Positions 26,513 through 35,562 of a stretch of DNA of 64,000 nucleotides are shown in pieces. Position 1 is the stretch's first letter; each line of letters begins with the position of its first letter. The position numbers and the translations under genes were made by a program. The DNA is from Clostridium sp. DL-VIII. GTDB lineage: Bacteria > Bacillota > Clostridia > Clostridiales > Clostridiaceae. The notes beneath the pieces are model-generated. The model searched no databases. It was not told the DNA's origin and was given only the letters and a program-made list of their open reading frames with translations. The DNA is taken from positions 4,289,779 to 4,353,778 of the forward strand of contig NZ_CM001240.1 in NCBI RefSeq assembly GCF_000230835.1, written 5' to 3'.

Positions 26513-26707
26513 TTAATCTTTTTTTGTATTAGCTATAGCATTCAGAGACATAATAAGAGAAATCATATTTAAGGAGATAACTATAGATAATAATGCTACC
26601 CCTCCATCTCCCTAAGAAGGTAGCGTAAAAAAGTATATATACCGCAAAAGACAACCTAAAGGAAAAGAGAAAAAGCTTAGTAAAATGCTCGGTAATAATT
26701 TTTTCAT
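26513..26707 (-). pseudogene. Small membrane protein ORF interrupted by one amber codon
   Basis: From ATG 26707 the frame reads MKKLLPSILLSFF...FFTLPS, then TAG, and continues in the same frame as GDGGVALLSIVISLNMISLI...NTKKD to TAA at 26513. It has 64 coding positions with two hydrophobic helices, so a single base change would restore it. It directly precedes the small membrane gene at 26256-26501. Confidence 0.6.
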
Positions 26708-26815
26708 TTTAAAATCCCCCTACTTTATATTAGGCTACTAGTATAATTCGTTTTAACCTACTATTACGTTTTATTTAAAAAATCCAAACTAACTACTTGC
26801 TCTTTAATTTAAGTC

Positions 26816-26962
26816 CTAAATTATAATTGGATATCGTATTTTAACAATGCTACAATTTCGAGCATTGATATTTGACCATCCAGCCGATGTTATAAAGAAC
26901 TCACCATTTGCGTCAAGATTTGTCATTGCACCAATGAATGATATTTTTGATTTTACCTCCTC
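26816..26962 (-). pseudogene. Decayed small ORF behind a strong ribosome site
   Basis: AGAGGAGGT follows the acetyltransferase gene, but no ATG, GTG or TTG lies at a suitable distance. The open frame gives SKISFIGAMTNLDANGEFF, then ITSAGWSNINARNCSIVKIR, to TAG at 26816. The protein-like composition suggests a gene that lost its start or N terminus. Family not recognised. Confidence 0.4.
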
Positions 26963-26977
26963 TTGTAATTAAGCGTT

Positions 26978-27526
26978 TTATTTATTATCCAACAAATAGT
27001 AATCCTCACTACTAATCTGATTAACGATCATTGTAACCTCTCTATTACGACCTTTATGAAAAAATCTATCTGTATATGCATATTTGAAATTACATTTCCT
27101 CTGAACACTTTCCGAATTATTATTTTCTATCACATGGGTACATATAATCTTTTTAAGTTTCAATTGCATAAATCCATACATCATTAAACATTTACAGGCT
27201 TCCGGCATATATCCATTTCCCCAATAAGAATATCCAAGCCAAAAACCTATTTCATGTTGAAGTTTGTTCTCGCAATATTTGCTTCCTGGCATTGTTATGA
27301 AACCTATATTCCCAATTACCTGATTATATTCTTTTAAAATAATTGCAAATGTGTAATCATTCATTAAAATATTTCTTAAGATATGCTGACTTTCCTCAAT
27401 ATCCCTATGAGGTTCCCATCCACAAGCTGGTCCAACATGTTCATCACTTGCAATTTTATATAAACTTTCCACATCTGATTCAACCCAGTTTCTAAGAATT
27501 AATCGATCTGTCTCTAATACTTTCAT
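26978..27526 (-). CDS. GNAT family N-acetyltransferase, RimJ/RimL type
   Basis: 182 aa from ATG 27526, chosen because AAGGAGG lies 9 bases upstream; two earlier in-frame ATGs overlap that site. Features: ETDRLILRNWVESD, then the acetyl-CoA loop region IGFWLGYSYWGNGYMPEAC and the NNNSESVQRKCNFKY segment. It probably acetylates an amino-terminal or small-molecule amine. No partner gene indicates the substrate. Confidence 0.88.
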   Translation of the reverse strand: MKVLETDRLILRNWVESDVESLYKIASDEHVGPACGWEPHRDIEESQHILRNILMNDYTFAIILKEYNQVIGNIGFITMPGSKYCENKLQHEIGFWLGYSYWGNGYMPEACKCLMMYGFMQLKLKKIICTHVIENNNSESVQRKCNFKYAYTDRFFHKGRNREVTMIVNQISSEDYYLLDNK

Positions 27527-27547
27527 TCCCATATTCCTCCTTATCAT

Positions 27548-27766
27548 CTTTTCTAAAGCATCTATTTAAGTGTGACATTATGATATATTAAAAACAAGTA
27601 GATCCATGCTTTAATAAAGTTTTTTTAATTCGTAACGATCTACTATTCCGCATTAATATAGCATATTTTGTAAAAATCGCATTATTCAATTTTCAAAGAT
27701 CACTTTTATAATTTGCTACATCATTTCTCAGTAGATGTAGCTGTTCCTAGTGTAGAATTACTCAGT
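27548..27766. other. Gene-free stretch with one hairpin
   Basis: GCTACATC (27715-27722) is inverted as GATGTAGC (27734-27741). TTATTCAATTTTCAAAGA near 27682 also occurs near 24650, each followed by similar T-rich sequence, so it is a dispersed short motif. No coding frame with a ribosome site was seen. Confidence 0.45.
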
Positions 27767-27806
27767 AAAAAAATCGTAAATTCAATCCCTTGAATAATAC
27801 GATTTT
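27767..27806 (-). terminator. Terminator after the 90-aa gene
   Basis: AAAATCGTATTATTCAA pairs with TTGAATTTACGATTTT on the minus strand around GGGA, followed by a T-run. It lies about 90 bases beyond the stop codon. Confidence 0.75.
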
Positions 27807-27897
27807 ACAATTTGCTATTTATTTTTAGCGATTCATAATTTGAGAAGATTATGAAATAAAGTTTATTATTTTAGTATCAAAATTAACTTTCACTATT

Positions 27898-28170
27898 TTA
27901 TGGGTGCAAAACCTTATTAACAAGATATTTCGCTTCAGCATAATCACTTTTGCCAACAGAAATAGTATACTGGATTTGATAGTCCATGTTCACTCCAACC
28001 CTATTTAAACTAAATCTATCACCATATCTTAAATCATTTATTGCTTTGTGAGTATATTCGATATTGTTCTCTTCTAGAATATTTATTATTTTTGATACTT
28101 CTTCAATTGAATATCCAATGTATACATCTTCCTTAATAAACGAAAAGATTATCTTGTTAAATAAAAACAT
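27898..28170 (-). CDS. Conserved-looking 90-aa protein of unknown function
   Basis: Start ATG 28170 follows GGGGAGATGG. The sequence begins hydrophobic (MFLFNKIIFSF), then SIEEVSKIINILEENNIEYT, an alpha/beta pattern like small signal-transducing or DUF2007-like proteins, ending in YAEAKYLVNKVL. I cannot name the family. It stands alone between the acetyltransferase and the eut genes and has its own terminator. Confidence 0.6.
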   Translation of the reverse strand: MFLFNKIIFSFIKEDVYIGYSIEEVSKIINILEENNIEYTHKAINDLRYGDRFSLNRVGVNMDYQIQYTISVGKSDYAEAKYLVNKVLHP

Positions 28171-28329
28171 CACCCATCTCCCCTTATAAATTTTCCTTAT
28201 TTTGCAATGTTATAGTTGTGACGCCCTAACTTACTATTCTGCATTAATTAGAATAATCATCTATTTTAATTAAACTTTTTTGCGTACCTATACCAGAAAT
28301 TATATAAGCTTAATTTTAAAGTTGGATAT

Positions 28330-29100
28330 CTATAATTTAAGCTCTATACCACTTTTCTTTTCCCTTAGCAACGTTCCTATTAACTCAACAATCTGTGCCC
28401 CTGCTTCTACTGGTGGCATTCCATTTCTGTGTATATTTGATATTACTGTTCGTTGAGATTCTGGCTTTCTGCTGCTTGCCTCATAAGCCATGTAGCAGCT
28501 CATGCTTTCACCTGTAGCAAGACCTGGCCTTTCTCCAATCAATATAAGTGTAACCTTTGCATTTATTGCTTCACTTATTTTATCCATAGTAGCAACTCTG
28601 GCATATTTAACAAAGATAGGAGTTCCTATTTTGTATCCTTTAGCTTTTACGCCATCAACAATCATAGGATATATTTCCTTTAAATTTACAGTTATAGCTG
28701 GTGAGCTTAATCCATCCCCTGCTATAATCTGAACATCAACATTATTAATGCATTTTTCTTTTATCTCATTTATGACTTCTTCAGAAAAACTTCTTCCGAG
28801 GTCAGGCCTTGTTATATACTCTTCTTTATCTTTTACTAAGGTTTGAACCTTATAAAAACCAAGGTCATCAATTACTTCTTCATCTACATGAGTCCAGACT
28901 GCATCCATTGCAACTGCATGATCTGCTCTAAGCCTTAAGTAATCACTTGTTTTGTAACGTGAACCAGCTCTTCCTATGCAAATTCTTGCTGATGTTGATT
29001 TTTTTAAACTCATAAGACCATTATAATCTATTGGATTATCTACAGAAACTTTAGCACTTAAATCAATTGTCGATATATCTTCTAAAATATCCTTTTCCAT
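28330..29100 (-). CDS. eutC: Ethanolamine ammonia-lyase small subunit
   Basis: 256 aa. With EutB it forms the coenzyme-B12 enzyme that cleaves ethanolamine to acetaldehyde and ammonia. Recognisable segments: STSARICIGRAGSRYKTSDY, LRLRADHAVAMDAVWT, VQIIAGDGLSSPA, LIGERPGLATGESMSCYMAY and NIHRNGMPPVEAGAQI. ATG 29100 lies three bases after the eutB stop, with GGGAGTG as ribosome site, so the two subunits are translationally linked. Full length. Last gene of the cluster. Confidence 0.97.
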   Translation of the reverse strand: MEKDILEDISTIDLSAKVSVDNPIDYNGLMSLKKSTSARICIGRAGSRYKTSDYLRLRADHAVAMDAVWTHVDEEVIDDLGFYKVQTLVKDKEEYITRPDLGRSFSEEVINEIKEKCINNVDVQIIAGDGLSSPAITVNLKEIYPMIVDGVKAKGYKIGTPIFVKYARVATMDKISEAINAKVTLILIGERPGLATGESMSCYMAYEASSRKPESQRTVISNIHRNGMPPVEAGAQIVELIGTLLREKKSGIELKL

Positions 29101-29103
29101 AAC

Positions 29104-30471
29104 TTACACTCCCATATTTAAAAATATTGACGGATCTCCTGCCCTGCTTGTCAATATTCCATTTTTCATTATTCCAAGCTCTTCAAGTCTTTCTTCAAAT
29201 TCTTTAATTGGTCTTTTATTTGTTATTTCTCTTAAAGCTGCTATATCATGATAGCTTGAAGACTGATACATTAACATTACATCATCGCCACCTGGAACTC
29301 CCATAAAATAATTGCAGTTGGCTTGTGCAAGCAGCACTGCTAAATTCTCTAAATCATTTTGATCTGCCTTCATGTGATTTGTATAACAGGCATCAACTCC
29401 CATTGATAACCCAGTTAATTTTCCCATAAAATGATCTTCAAGTCCTGCTCTTATTACCTGCGCTCCATCATATAGATATTCTGGGCCTATAAAACCAACA
29501 ACTGTATTAACTAAAAAAGGATTATACTTTTTAGCAAAGCCGTAACATCTCGCTTCCATTGTAAGCTGATCCGCCCCATTATGCCCATCTGAAGATAATT
29601 CTGAACCTTGTCCAGTTTCAAAATACATGAAGTTATCACCTTTAGAAGATTTTAACTCTTTCATCATAGCATAAGCTTCATCCATTAACTTCACATCTAT
29701 TCCAAAAGCTCTATTAGAAAGTTCAGAGCCTGCTATGCTTTGAAACATCAAATCCATAGGTGCTCCCTTTTTTAAAGCTTCCATTTGAGTTGTAACATGA
29801 GCTAAAACACAATTTTGAGTTGGTATTTTAAACTTACACATGAAGTCTTTAAATGACTTTAATATATTATATACACTGTCAATGGTATCTACTGCTGGGT
29901 TAAGACCTATTACAGCATCGCCTACTCCATAACTTACTCCTTCCATAACAGAAGCCATTATCCCATCAAGGCTGTCTGTTGGATGATTTGGCTGAAGTCT
30001 TGCTGAAAGTGTTCCGCTCTTTCCAATAGTGGTATTGCACGTAGCAGTATTTATGAGCTTTCTTGATGCACATATAAGATCCATATTACTCATAAGTTTA
30101 GCTACACCTGCTATAACTTCTGAAGTTAACCCATCTCTTACTCCTTTAATTTCATCTCCATCTTTTGCTAAGAGAAATTCCCTAAATTCACCTATTGTCA
30201 TTCCTTTAATATTATTAAAAACTTCTTCGTTTACTCCATCTTGAATAACTCTAGTGATTTCGTCTTTTTCATAATCTACCACAGGATTATTTCTTAAATC
30301 CCCTATAGTAAGCTCTGAAAGTACAATTTTTGCTGCAACTCGTTCTTCAGTTGAATTTGCTATAATTCCTGCAAGTCTATCTCCGGATTTTTCTTCATTT
30401 GCCTTTGCAAGAACTTCCTTTACATCTTTGAAATTATATACTTTTCCAAAAAGCGCTGTTTTTAAAATCAT
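29104..30471 (-). CDS. eutB: Ethanolamine ammonia-lyase large subunit
   Basis: 455 aa from ATG 30471 (behind GGAGAG); a longer frame to a TTG at 30498 is less likely. The length equals that of E. coli EutB. Diagnostic segments: NTTIGKSGTLSARLQPNHPT, MYFETGQGSELSSDGHNGAD, SLGVDACYTNH-like MGVDACYTNHMKAD and MGVPGGDDVMLMYQ. It holds substrate and B12 at the barrel opening. The cluster gives nitrogen (ammonia) and acetaldehyde; the latter could be reduced by the alcohol dehydrogenase at 34143. Confidence 0.97.
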   Translation of the reverse strand: MILKTALFGKVYNFKDVKEVLAKANEEKSGDRLAGIIANSTEERVAAKIVLSELTIGDLRNNPVVDYEKDEITRVIQDGVNEEVFNNIKGMTIGEFREFLLAKDGDEIKGVRDGLTSEVIAGVAKLMSNMDLICASRKLINTATCNTTIGKSGTLSARLQPNHPTDSLDGIMASVMEGVSYGVGDAVIGLNPAVDTIDSVYNILKSFKDFMCKFKIPTQNCVLAHVTTQMEALKKGAPMDLMFQSIAGSELSNRAFGIDVKLMDEAYAMMKELKSSKGDNFMYFETGQGSELSSDGHNGADQLTMEARCYGFAKKYNPFLVNTVVGFIGPEYLYDGAQVIRAGLEDHFMGKLTGLSMGVDACYTNHMKADQNDLENLAVLLAQANCNYFMGVPGGDDVMLMYQSSSYHDIAALREITNKRPIKEFEERLEELGIMKNGILTSRAGDPSIFLNMGV

Positions 30472-30577
30472 ATCTGTCTCTCCTTCATTTAGTGACAATT
30501 AGCAGATAAGCACATAATGCCCATCCGCTAATTTACAGTTAACGATGTACGATTTCTGATAAAATCCTATTTTTGAA

Positions 30578-30672
30578 AATATATGTTGTAATTGATTTTC
30601 TACATTTAGCATCTGAATATTTATTTATCGGATAGACATCCTAAATGTAATTTTATTATTGCAACATTTTAT
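30578..30672. repeat. 95-bp fold-back element between permease and eutB
   Basis: AAATATATGTTGTAAT at the left pairs with ATTATTGCAACATTTT at the right, and inside ACATTTAG (30602-30609) pairs with CTAAATGT (30641-30648). The ATTATTGCAAC end is shared with the element at 8689-8781. It may end the permease transcript or lower expression of eutBC. Confidence 0.65.
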
Positions 30673-30724
30673 AAACTTTTCTTCTTTCATTTTCAATTAT
30701 TAATTGTACATTGTTCATCGTCAC

Positions 30725-32041
30725 TTATATAGTTTCTCCATCAAGCTGTTCTTCTACACTTGTTCCACTAACCTTTGAATATATAAAATAATAAATTATT
30801 GCTAAAGCATAAGCCCCCACTACCCATAGGACAGTAGAAAAATTCGAGATAATTAACGCAACTAAAAATACGAATGCTATTATAATTGCTACAGCAGGTA
30901 CAATAGGATAAGCAACTTTAAAAGGTCTGTTAAGCTCTGGCTCTCTGCTTCTTAAAATAAATAAAGAAATCATACTTATTATATATAATGCAACAGCCCC
31001 AAAGGATGATATAACAATGATTACAGCAGTTTGTCCTGTTAAAACAAATATCATTCCAATTAAACTCATTATAACTATAGAATGCACTGGTGCACCTTTA
31101 GAATTTGTCTTTGACAAAAATTTTGGCAAATATCCAGCTCTTGACATTGCAAACCCTTGTCTCGAATATCCTATAATTATTCCATGAAGACTTGCAATAA
31201 GACCAAATAATCCTATGAAGCTCATTGCATTTGATAGAAGCCCTGCTCCATATATTCCCTCTAAGGCTGTAGGTAGTGGTGAATCTGATGAACTTATAGT
31301 TCCTGCATCTGTTGTTCCTGCTGTTACAAAGAAAGTTGCAAGTGCTAATACTACAAGAGTAGCTATCCCTAAAATAAAACCTTTTGGTATGTCTCTTTTA
31401 GGATTTTCACATTCTTCAGCTGACATTGCTCCTCCTTCAACAGCCAAGTAAAACCAAATTGCAAATGGTATTGCACCAAAAATTCCACTGAAGCCGCCTT
31501 TGAAAATATCGCCACCAAGAATATTACTCATCTCGATATGTGGCGCACCTGCTCCTACAAATAATATTAATCCTGCTATAGCAATAACAGTAACAGTAAG
31601 TTCAACTTTAGCTGCTGCTTCAATTCCAAGGCAATTTATGATTACAAATATTGCATAAGCGATTATGGCTGCTATAACTGCTGGAACTCCTGGTATTAGA
31701 AAATTAATATATGCGCCAATTGACAAAGCTATTGCTGGTGTTGCAAATAAAAATTCAACTAAGCATGAAAAACCGGCAAAAAAACCACCAAACTTTCCAA
31801 GAGCCCTTGATGCATATTCTGAAGGTCCTCCTGCATGAGGAATCGCAGTAGAAAGCTCTGCATAACTAAACATAAATGTAGTATAAAAAACTGTAACTAT
31901 TAAAATTGCTACTATAAATCCAACTGGACTTGTAAAGTCCAATGCATAATTCCATCCACAATACATTCCCGATATAACCATACCAACTATTATTCCCCAA
32001 AGCTGTATTGGTTTTAAAGTCTTTTTTAATTCATTATTCAT
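30725..32041 (-). CDS. Ethanolamine permease, APC superfamily
   Basis: 438 aa from ATG 32041 (behind GGAGAGTG). About 12 membrane helices; the APC-type first helix is QLWGIIVGMVISGMYCGWNY, followed by the PHAGGPSEYASRALGKFGGF loop. Similarity in style and position to Eat-type ethanolamine permeases (not the EutH channel) points to ethanolamine uptake. It sits between eutA and eutB on the same strand. Other amino acid substrates cannot be excluded. Confidence 0.85.
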   Translation of the reverse strand: MNNELKKTLKPIQLWGIIVGMVISGMYCGWNYALDFTSPVGFIVAILIVTVFYTTFMFSYAELSTAIPHAGGPSEYASRALGKFGGFFAGFSCLVEFLFATPAIALSIGAYINFLIPGVPAVIAAIIAYAIFVIINCLGIEAAAKVELTVTVIAIAGLILFVGAGAPHIEMSNILGGDIFKGGFSGIFGAIPFAIWFYLAVEGGAMSAEECENPKRDIPKGFILGIATLVVLALATFFVTAGTTDAGTISSSDSPLPTALEGIYGAGLLSNAMSFIGLFGLIASLHGIIIGYSRQGFAMSRAGYLPKFLSKTNSKGAPVHSIVIMSLIGMIFVLTGQTAVIIVISSFGAVALYIISMISLFILRSREPELNRPFKVAYPIVPAVAIIIAFVFLVALIISNFSTVLWVVGAYALAIIYYFIYSKVSGTSVEEQLDGETI

Positions 32042-32207
32042 CTTTATCACTCTCCATATATCTATTCAAATTAACAGATTAATTTAAAATTTATAAAATA
32101 AAATTAATTGATTATTCCTTAAAACATTCAAAGCAATTAAAAAATTTTATATACAAAAACCCCTTAAAGCCTGATGTTTACTATAAATATTTATATATTT
32201 TTCTTCT

Positions 32208-32340
32208 TTTATATTTTCATAGTAAAATATTAATAAATTTTTATATTTAAATTTATTAATATTTAAATACTTTTATATTTTTATAGTTAAATATATTAAT
32301 AATTAAGTATTTTTGTATTTTTATAATTAAATTCTTTCAT
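32208..32340. repeat. Degenerate AT-rich tandem repeats
   Basis: About three to four imperfect units of 45-48 bases of the type ATTTTTATAGTTAAATATAT followed by TAATAATTAAGTATTTT fill most of the 337-base gap between eutA and the permease. No coding frame. It could be a spacer created by slippage. Confidence 0.6.
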
Positions 32341-32378
32341 ACATAAATAGTTTCATAGTTACCTTTTTAATATTTAAC

Positions 32379-33788
32379 TTAGCAGTTATAAATTAATGTC
32401 TTTATGACTACAGGAATCGCATCACCTATAGGCAGACCTATATCCATATAGTCTCCATTCTTAGTAGATATTTTATCTATACATATAACTTCTCTTTTCT
32501 TTTTTAAATTTAATAAAATTATCTGCCCAAGAGCTTTTCCAAAATCATTTTCTAAAATTACGATTATTGGTCCATCAATTTCTTCATACAACTTTATTAT
32601 TTGATTTCCAATTATCTTAAGCTCTTCGTAACTTGGACTCTTAGGCCCTATAAGAGAAATTGCTATTGGAGATTCTTCATATATACTGATATTTTTAATT
32701 CCTTGAGCATATATTTCATTTAATTTCTCTTCTTTGTAAAATGGTTTTAATATAGGTATATTTTTAAGTGGTAGTACAGATTTATCAAAAGCTATTGTGC
32801 TGCCGCTTATTGTCATTGAATGATTTCCTGCTCCAATTACTGTTGCCCTTATTTTTTCTTTTGGAGATATCACAAGCTTCTTATATTTTTTAAATTCTGT
32901 ACTTATACAATTTCCTAGCACCACTCCTATATCTTTGTGTTTCATGGCTTCTTTAAGACTAAGCTCTACATTTATATCACCTATATATTCACCTATTCCT
33001 CCTGAAAAACTTATATAATCTGCTTTAATCCCTGCAAAGCCTTCAGTTATAAATAACTTTTCAGTATCTTCTCTCATTTCTTTTAAGATACAAACCTCTG
33101 ATAAACTGCATGCTAATTTTTTGCATAAAGATTCTATATCCTTTATATCTGCTATTTTCCCAATTTCAATATCTAGATTTAACTTCTTTATGAGAAATTC
33201 AATTCTTTTTGAAATATAAATGACTTTCCCTTCATCATCAAACTTAATAAGTCTTCCCCCAATATCCAATGCAAAGGTTTCTTCACATTCACCGCAGTTG
33301 AAAATTGCTGCGTTAGTTGTCCCTCCTCCAATATCAAGATTTATTATTCTTCTGTTACGCTCCTTTGACATATCACAAGCACCTGAACCAAAGCCTGCAA
33401 GTAATGACTCAAGTTTAGGGCCTGCAGTTGCTACTACAAAATCCCCTAGAAACTCCGAAAGACTATTAGATACTTCTGCTGCATTTTCTTTTCTTGCAGT
33501 TTCTCCAGTTATAATTACAGCTCCTGTTGATATCTTATTTTTTTCTATTCCGCTTGATTTAATAGCCTTAGCGACAATCTCTTTGACTTTACTAAAATTA
33601 ATAGTTACCTCATCTAATAAAGGTGTAAATTCAATAGGGCTTTTATAGATTATTTCTTTTCCATCAATTACTGTTTCCCTTATTAATGAAGAACTTAAAA
33701 TGTTTTTGAGCTTTAATTTGCTGACTATGACTTCCGTTGTCGATGTCCCAATATCAACTCCTATACTATATATCTGACTTTGTAAAAT
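32379..33788 (-). CDS. eutA: Ethanolamine ammonia-lyase reactivating factor EutA, apparent ATT start
   Basis: 469 aa, the normal EutA length. An ATG exists only at 33371, but the same frame is open for 139 more codons that read as the conserved EutA N terminus (SIGVDIGTSTTEVIVSKL, VIITGETARKENA, AGPKLESLLAGFGSG). The only plausible initiation codon is ATT at 33788-33786, ten bases after AGGAGG; no ATG, GTG or TTG exists between the preceding TGA and the conserved part. Actin-like ATPase motifs DIGTSTT and LDIGGGTTN are intact. It exchanges damaged B12 in EutBC. Alternatives are a start lost by mutation or a sequencing error. Confidence 0.85.
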   Translation of the reverse strand: MLQSQIYSIGVDIGTSTTEVIVSKLKLKNILSSSLIRETVIDGKEIIYKSPIEFTPLLDEVTINFSKVKEIVAKAIKSSGIEKNKISTGAVIITGETARKENAAEVSNSLSEFLGDFVVATAGPKLESLLAGFGSGACDMSKERNRRIINLDIGGGTTNAAIFNCGECEETFALDIGGRLIKFDDEGKVIYISKRIEFLIKKLNLDIEIGKIADIKDIESLCKKLACSLSEVCILKEMREDTEKLFITEGFAGIKADYISFSGGIGEYIGDINVELSLKEAMKHKDIGVVLGNCISTEFKKYKKLVISPKEKIRATVIGAGNHSMTISGSTIAFDKSVLPLKNIPILKPFYKEEKLNEIYAQGIKNISIYEESPIAISLIGPKSPSYEELKIIGNQIIKLYEEIDGPIIVILENDFGKALGQIILLNLKKKREVICIDKISTKNGDYMDIGLPIGDAIPVVIKTLIYNC

Positions 33789-33809
33789 ATATTTTCACCT
33801 CCTAAAATA

Positions 33810-33854
33810 AAAAAGAAGACAATGATGCAAATTAATACTTGACACCATTGTCTT
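33810..33854 (-). terminator. Leader terminator just upstream of eutA
   Basis: AAGACAATG (33816-33824) pairs with CATTGTCTT (33846-33854). On the minus strand the stem is followed by CTTTTTTATTTT and then directly by the eutA ribosome site. A terminator between promoter and gene suggests antitermination control, as EutV (ANTAR) does in other Firmicutes. The two hexaloop hairpins that EutV binds were not clearly identified. Confidence 0.65.
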
Positions 33855-33917
33855 TTATATTGAATTTCATATAAGCTTATTAAATAAGATTCCTGCAAAA
33901 TTATTTAATCAATATAC

Positions 33918-33959
33918 TAAAAAATGGCGCTTAAAGAACAAATTCCTTTAAGCACCATT
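33918..33959 (-). terminator. Terminator after the alcohol dehydrogenase gene
   Basis: AATGGCGCTTAAAG (33923-33936) pairs with CTTTAAGCACCATT (33946-33959) with one G-T pair. On the minus strand a run of six T follows. The remaining 34-142 part of the gap (33960-34142) holds no gene. Confidence 0.85.
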
Positions 33960-34142
33960 ACTTAATATATTACTGACATTGTATATCTACTTTTCTATCT
34001 TGTAAATATATTTTCACTTTTTCTTTACAAAATTAACTTATAGCTATGATTAACTTAATTATCTTTTTATTTTCTTGTATTATAAACGTCTTTCCTGTGT
34101 ATTAAATTTTTCATGAAAGAAAATTTTAACATAACTCTAAAA

Positions 34143-35321
34143 TCATTTGGCCATAACATAAATATTTTTCATATCTTCAGTATTAAGAGGCTTAAATGCT
34201 CCAATAGTTCTTGTATTCTTAAAACTGCATTTATACGATAATTCGTCTATTTGCTCGTCTGTTAATTTAACTCCAAGCTCACTTATTGAAGTTGGCATAT
34301 CAATTTGATGATAAAAGTTTTCCATTGCTTTAATTCCTTCTAAAGCCACTTTCTCCGGATTACGGAAATCATTCGATACTCCCATTACATTCACAGCAAA
34401 TTGTACAAAACGTGTAACATTACTCTTATATACATATCTAGCCCAGCTTCCCCATACTGCTGCAAGCCCAGCTCCATGAGCTACATCAAACATACCTCCA
34501 AGTTCATGTTCAAGCTGATGACATGCCCAGTCTCCAATAGACCCACATCCTGTTAATCCATTATGTGAAAGACTTCCTGCCCACATAATCTCAGCACGAG
34601 CATCATAATTTTCAGGTTCTGTCATCAATATCTTTGCATTATTAATTACTGCCCTCATTAGACCTTCGCTAATGTTATCTGTAATCTCCATACTTTCTGA
34701 TTGAGTAAAATAACGTTCCATTGTATGCATCAAAATATCTACCGCACCACTTGCTGTTTGATATTTAGGCAATGTATAAGTAAGTTCTGGATTCATAATC
34801 GCAAATTTGCAGCGTGAGTAATTGCTATTAAAGCCTCTCTTTAGCCATCCATCTTCATTTGTAATTACTGATGAATCGCTCATTTCACTTCCAGCTGCTG
34901 AAATAGTCAATATTGCACCAATTGGCAGACAGCCAGTAACCTCTGCTTTTCTAGTATATATATCCCACACATCACAGTCATTTGCCATTCCATATCCTAT
35001 TGCTTTAGCAGAATCAATAACACTGCCTCCACCAACAGCTAATATAAAATCAACGCCTTCCTTTTTGCATAGCTCGATACCTTCATATACTTTTGAGAGT
35101 CTAGGATTTGGAACTACGCCTCCTAAACTTATATAATCAATGTCTTCTCTTTTTAAAGATTCAAAAACTCTATCTAAAAGTCCTGATTTCTTTGCACTAT
35201 TTCCACCAAAATGCACTAATACTTTCTTACAGTTTTGGGACTTCACAAGAGCACCTACCTGCATCTCTGCGCCTTTTCCAAAAACTACTTTAGTTGGTGT
35301 ATAAAATTCAAAATTCTCCAT
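34143..35321 (-). CDS. Iron-containing alcohol dehydrogenase, BdhA/BdhB/YqhD type
   Basis: 392 aa, type III alcohol dehydrogenase. The NAD(P) motif GGGSVIDSAKA is near residue 97. The metal ligands are in AVDILMHTMERYF, HQLEHELGG and DVAHGAGLA. Similarity in style to clostridial butanol dehydrogenases and YqhD. It lies upstream of eutA on the same strand but is separated by a strong terminator and a leader terminator. It could reduce the acetaldehyde from ethanolamine, or butyraldehyde or other aldehydes. ATG 35321 follows GAGGAGCG. Confidence 0.92.
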   Translation of the reverse strand: MENFEFYTPTKVVFGKGAEMQVGALVKSQNCKKVLVHFGGNSAKKSGLLDRVFESLKREDIDYISLGGVVPNPRLSKVYEGIELCKKEGVDFILAVGGGSVIDSAKAIGYGMANDCDVWDIYTRKAEVTGCLPIGAILTISAAGSEMSDSSVITNEDGWLKRGFNSNYSRCKFAIMNPELTYTLPKYQTASGAVDILMHTMERYFTQSESMEITDNISEGLMRAVINNAKILMTEPENYDARAEIMWAGSLSHNGLTGCGSIGDWACHQLEHELGGMFDVAHGAGLAAVWGSWARYVYKSNVTRFVQFAVNVMGVSNDFRNPEKVALEGIKAMENFYHQIDMPTSISELGVKLTDEQIDELSYKCSFKNTRTIGAFKPLNTEDMKNIYVMAK

Positions 35322-35498
35322 TAACTAACACGCTCCTCAATACATTTTATGTTTTATATCATACCCAATAAATTTATTTTGCTTACATATATTTCATGAA
35401 TTACATAAATAAATTTATTTTATACAATATTATCATAATACTTCGAGCAAGGTCTATGTCAAGGAAAATTAAGGAAGATTCAAACTTAAAGTGGATTT

Positions 35499-35562
35499 CT
35501 AAGCTTCTTTGCTTAATATTGCACTAATATCTTTTTCCAGCTTATCAACTTCAGTTTTATGA
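35499..35562 (-). other. Out-of-frame coding-like tail after the phosphoesterase gene
   Basis: Overlapping the stop of the phosphoesterase gene, another frame reads HKTEVDKLEKDISAILSKEA to TAG. It looks like the original C terminus, displaced by a small frameshift near 35557-35565. Interpretation uncertain. Confidence 0.35.

Noticed and set aside
32208..32340. AT-rich tandem repeats considered as a CRISPR-like array or origin
   Set aside because: Units are degenerate, have no unique spacers and no DnaA boxes, and sit between eut genes.
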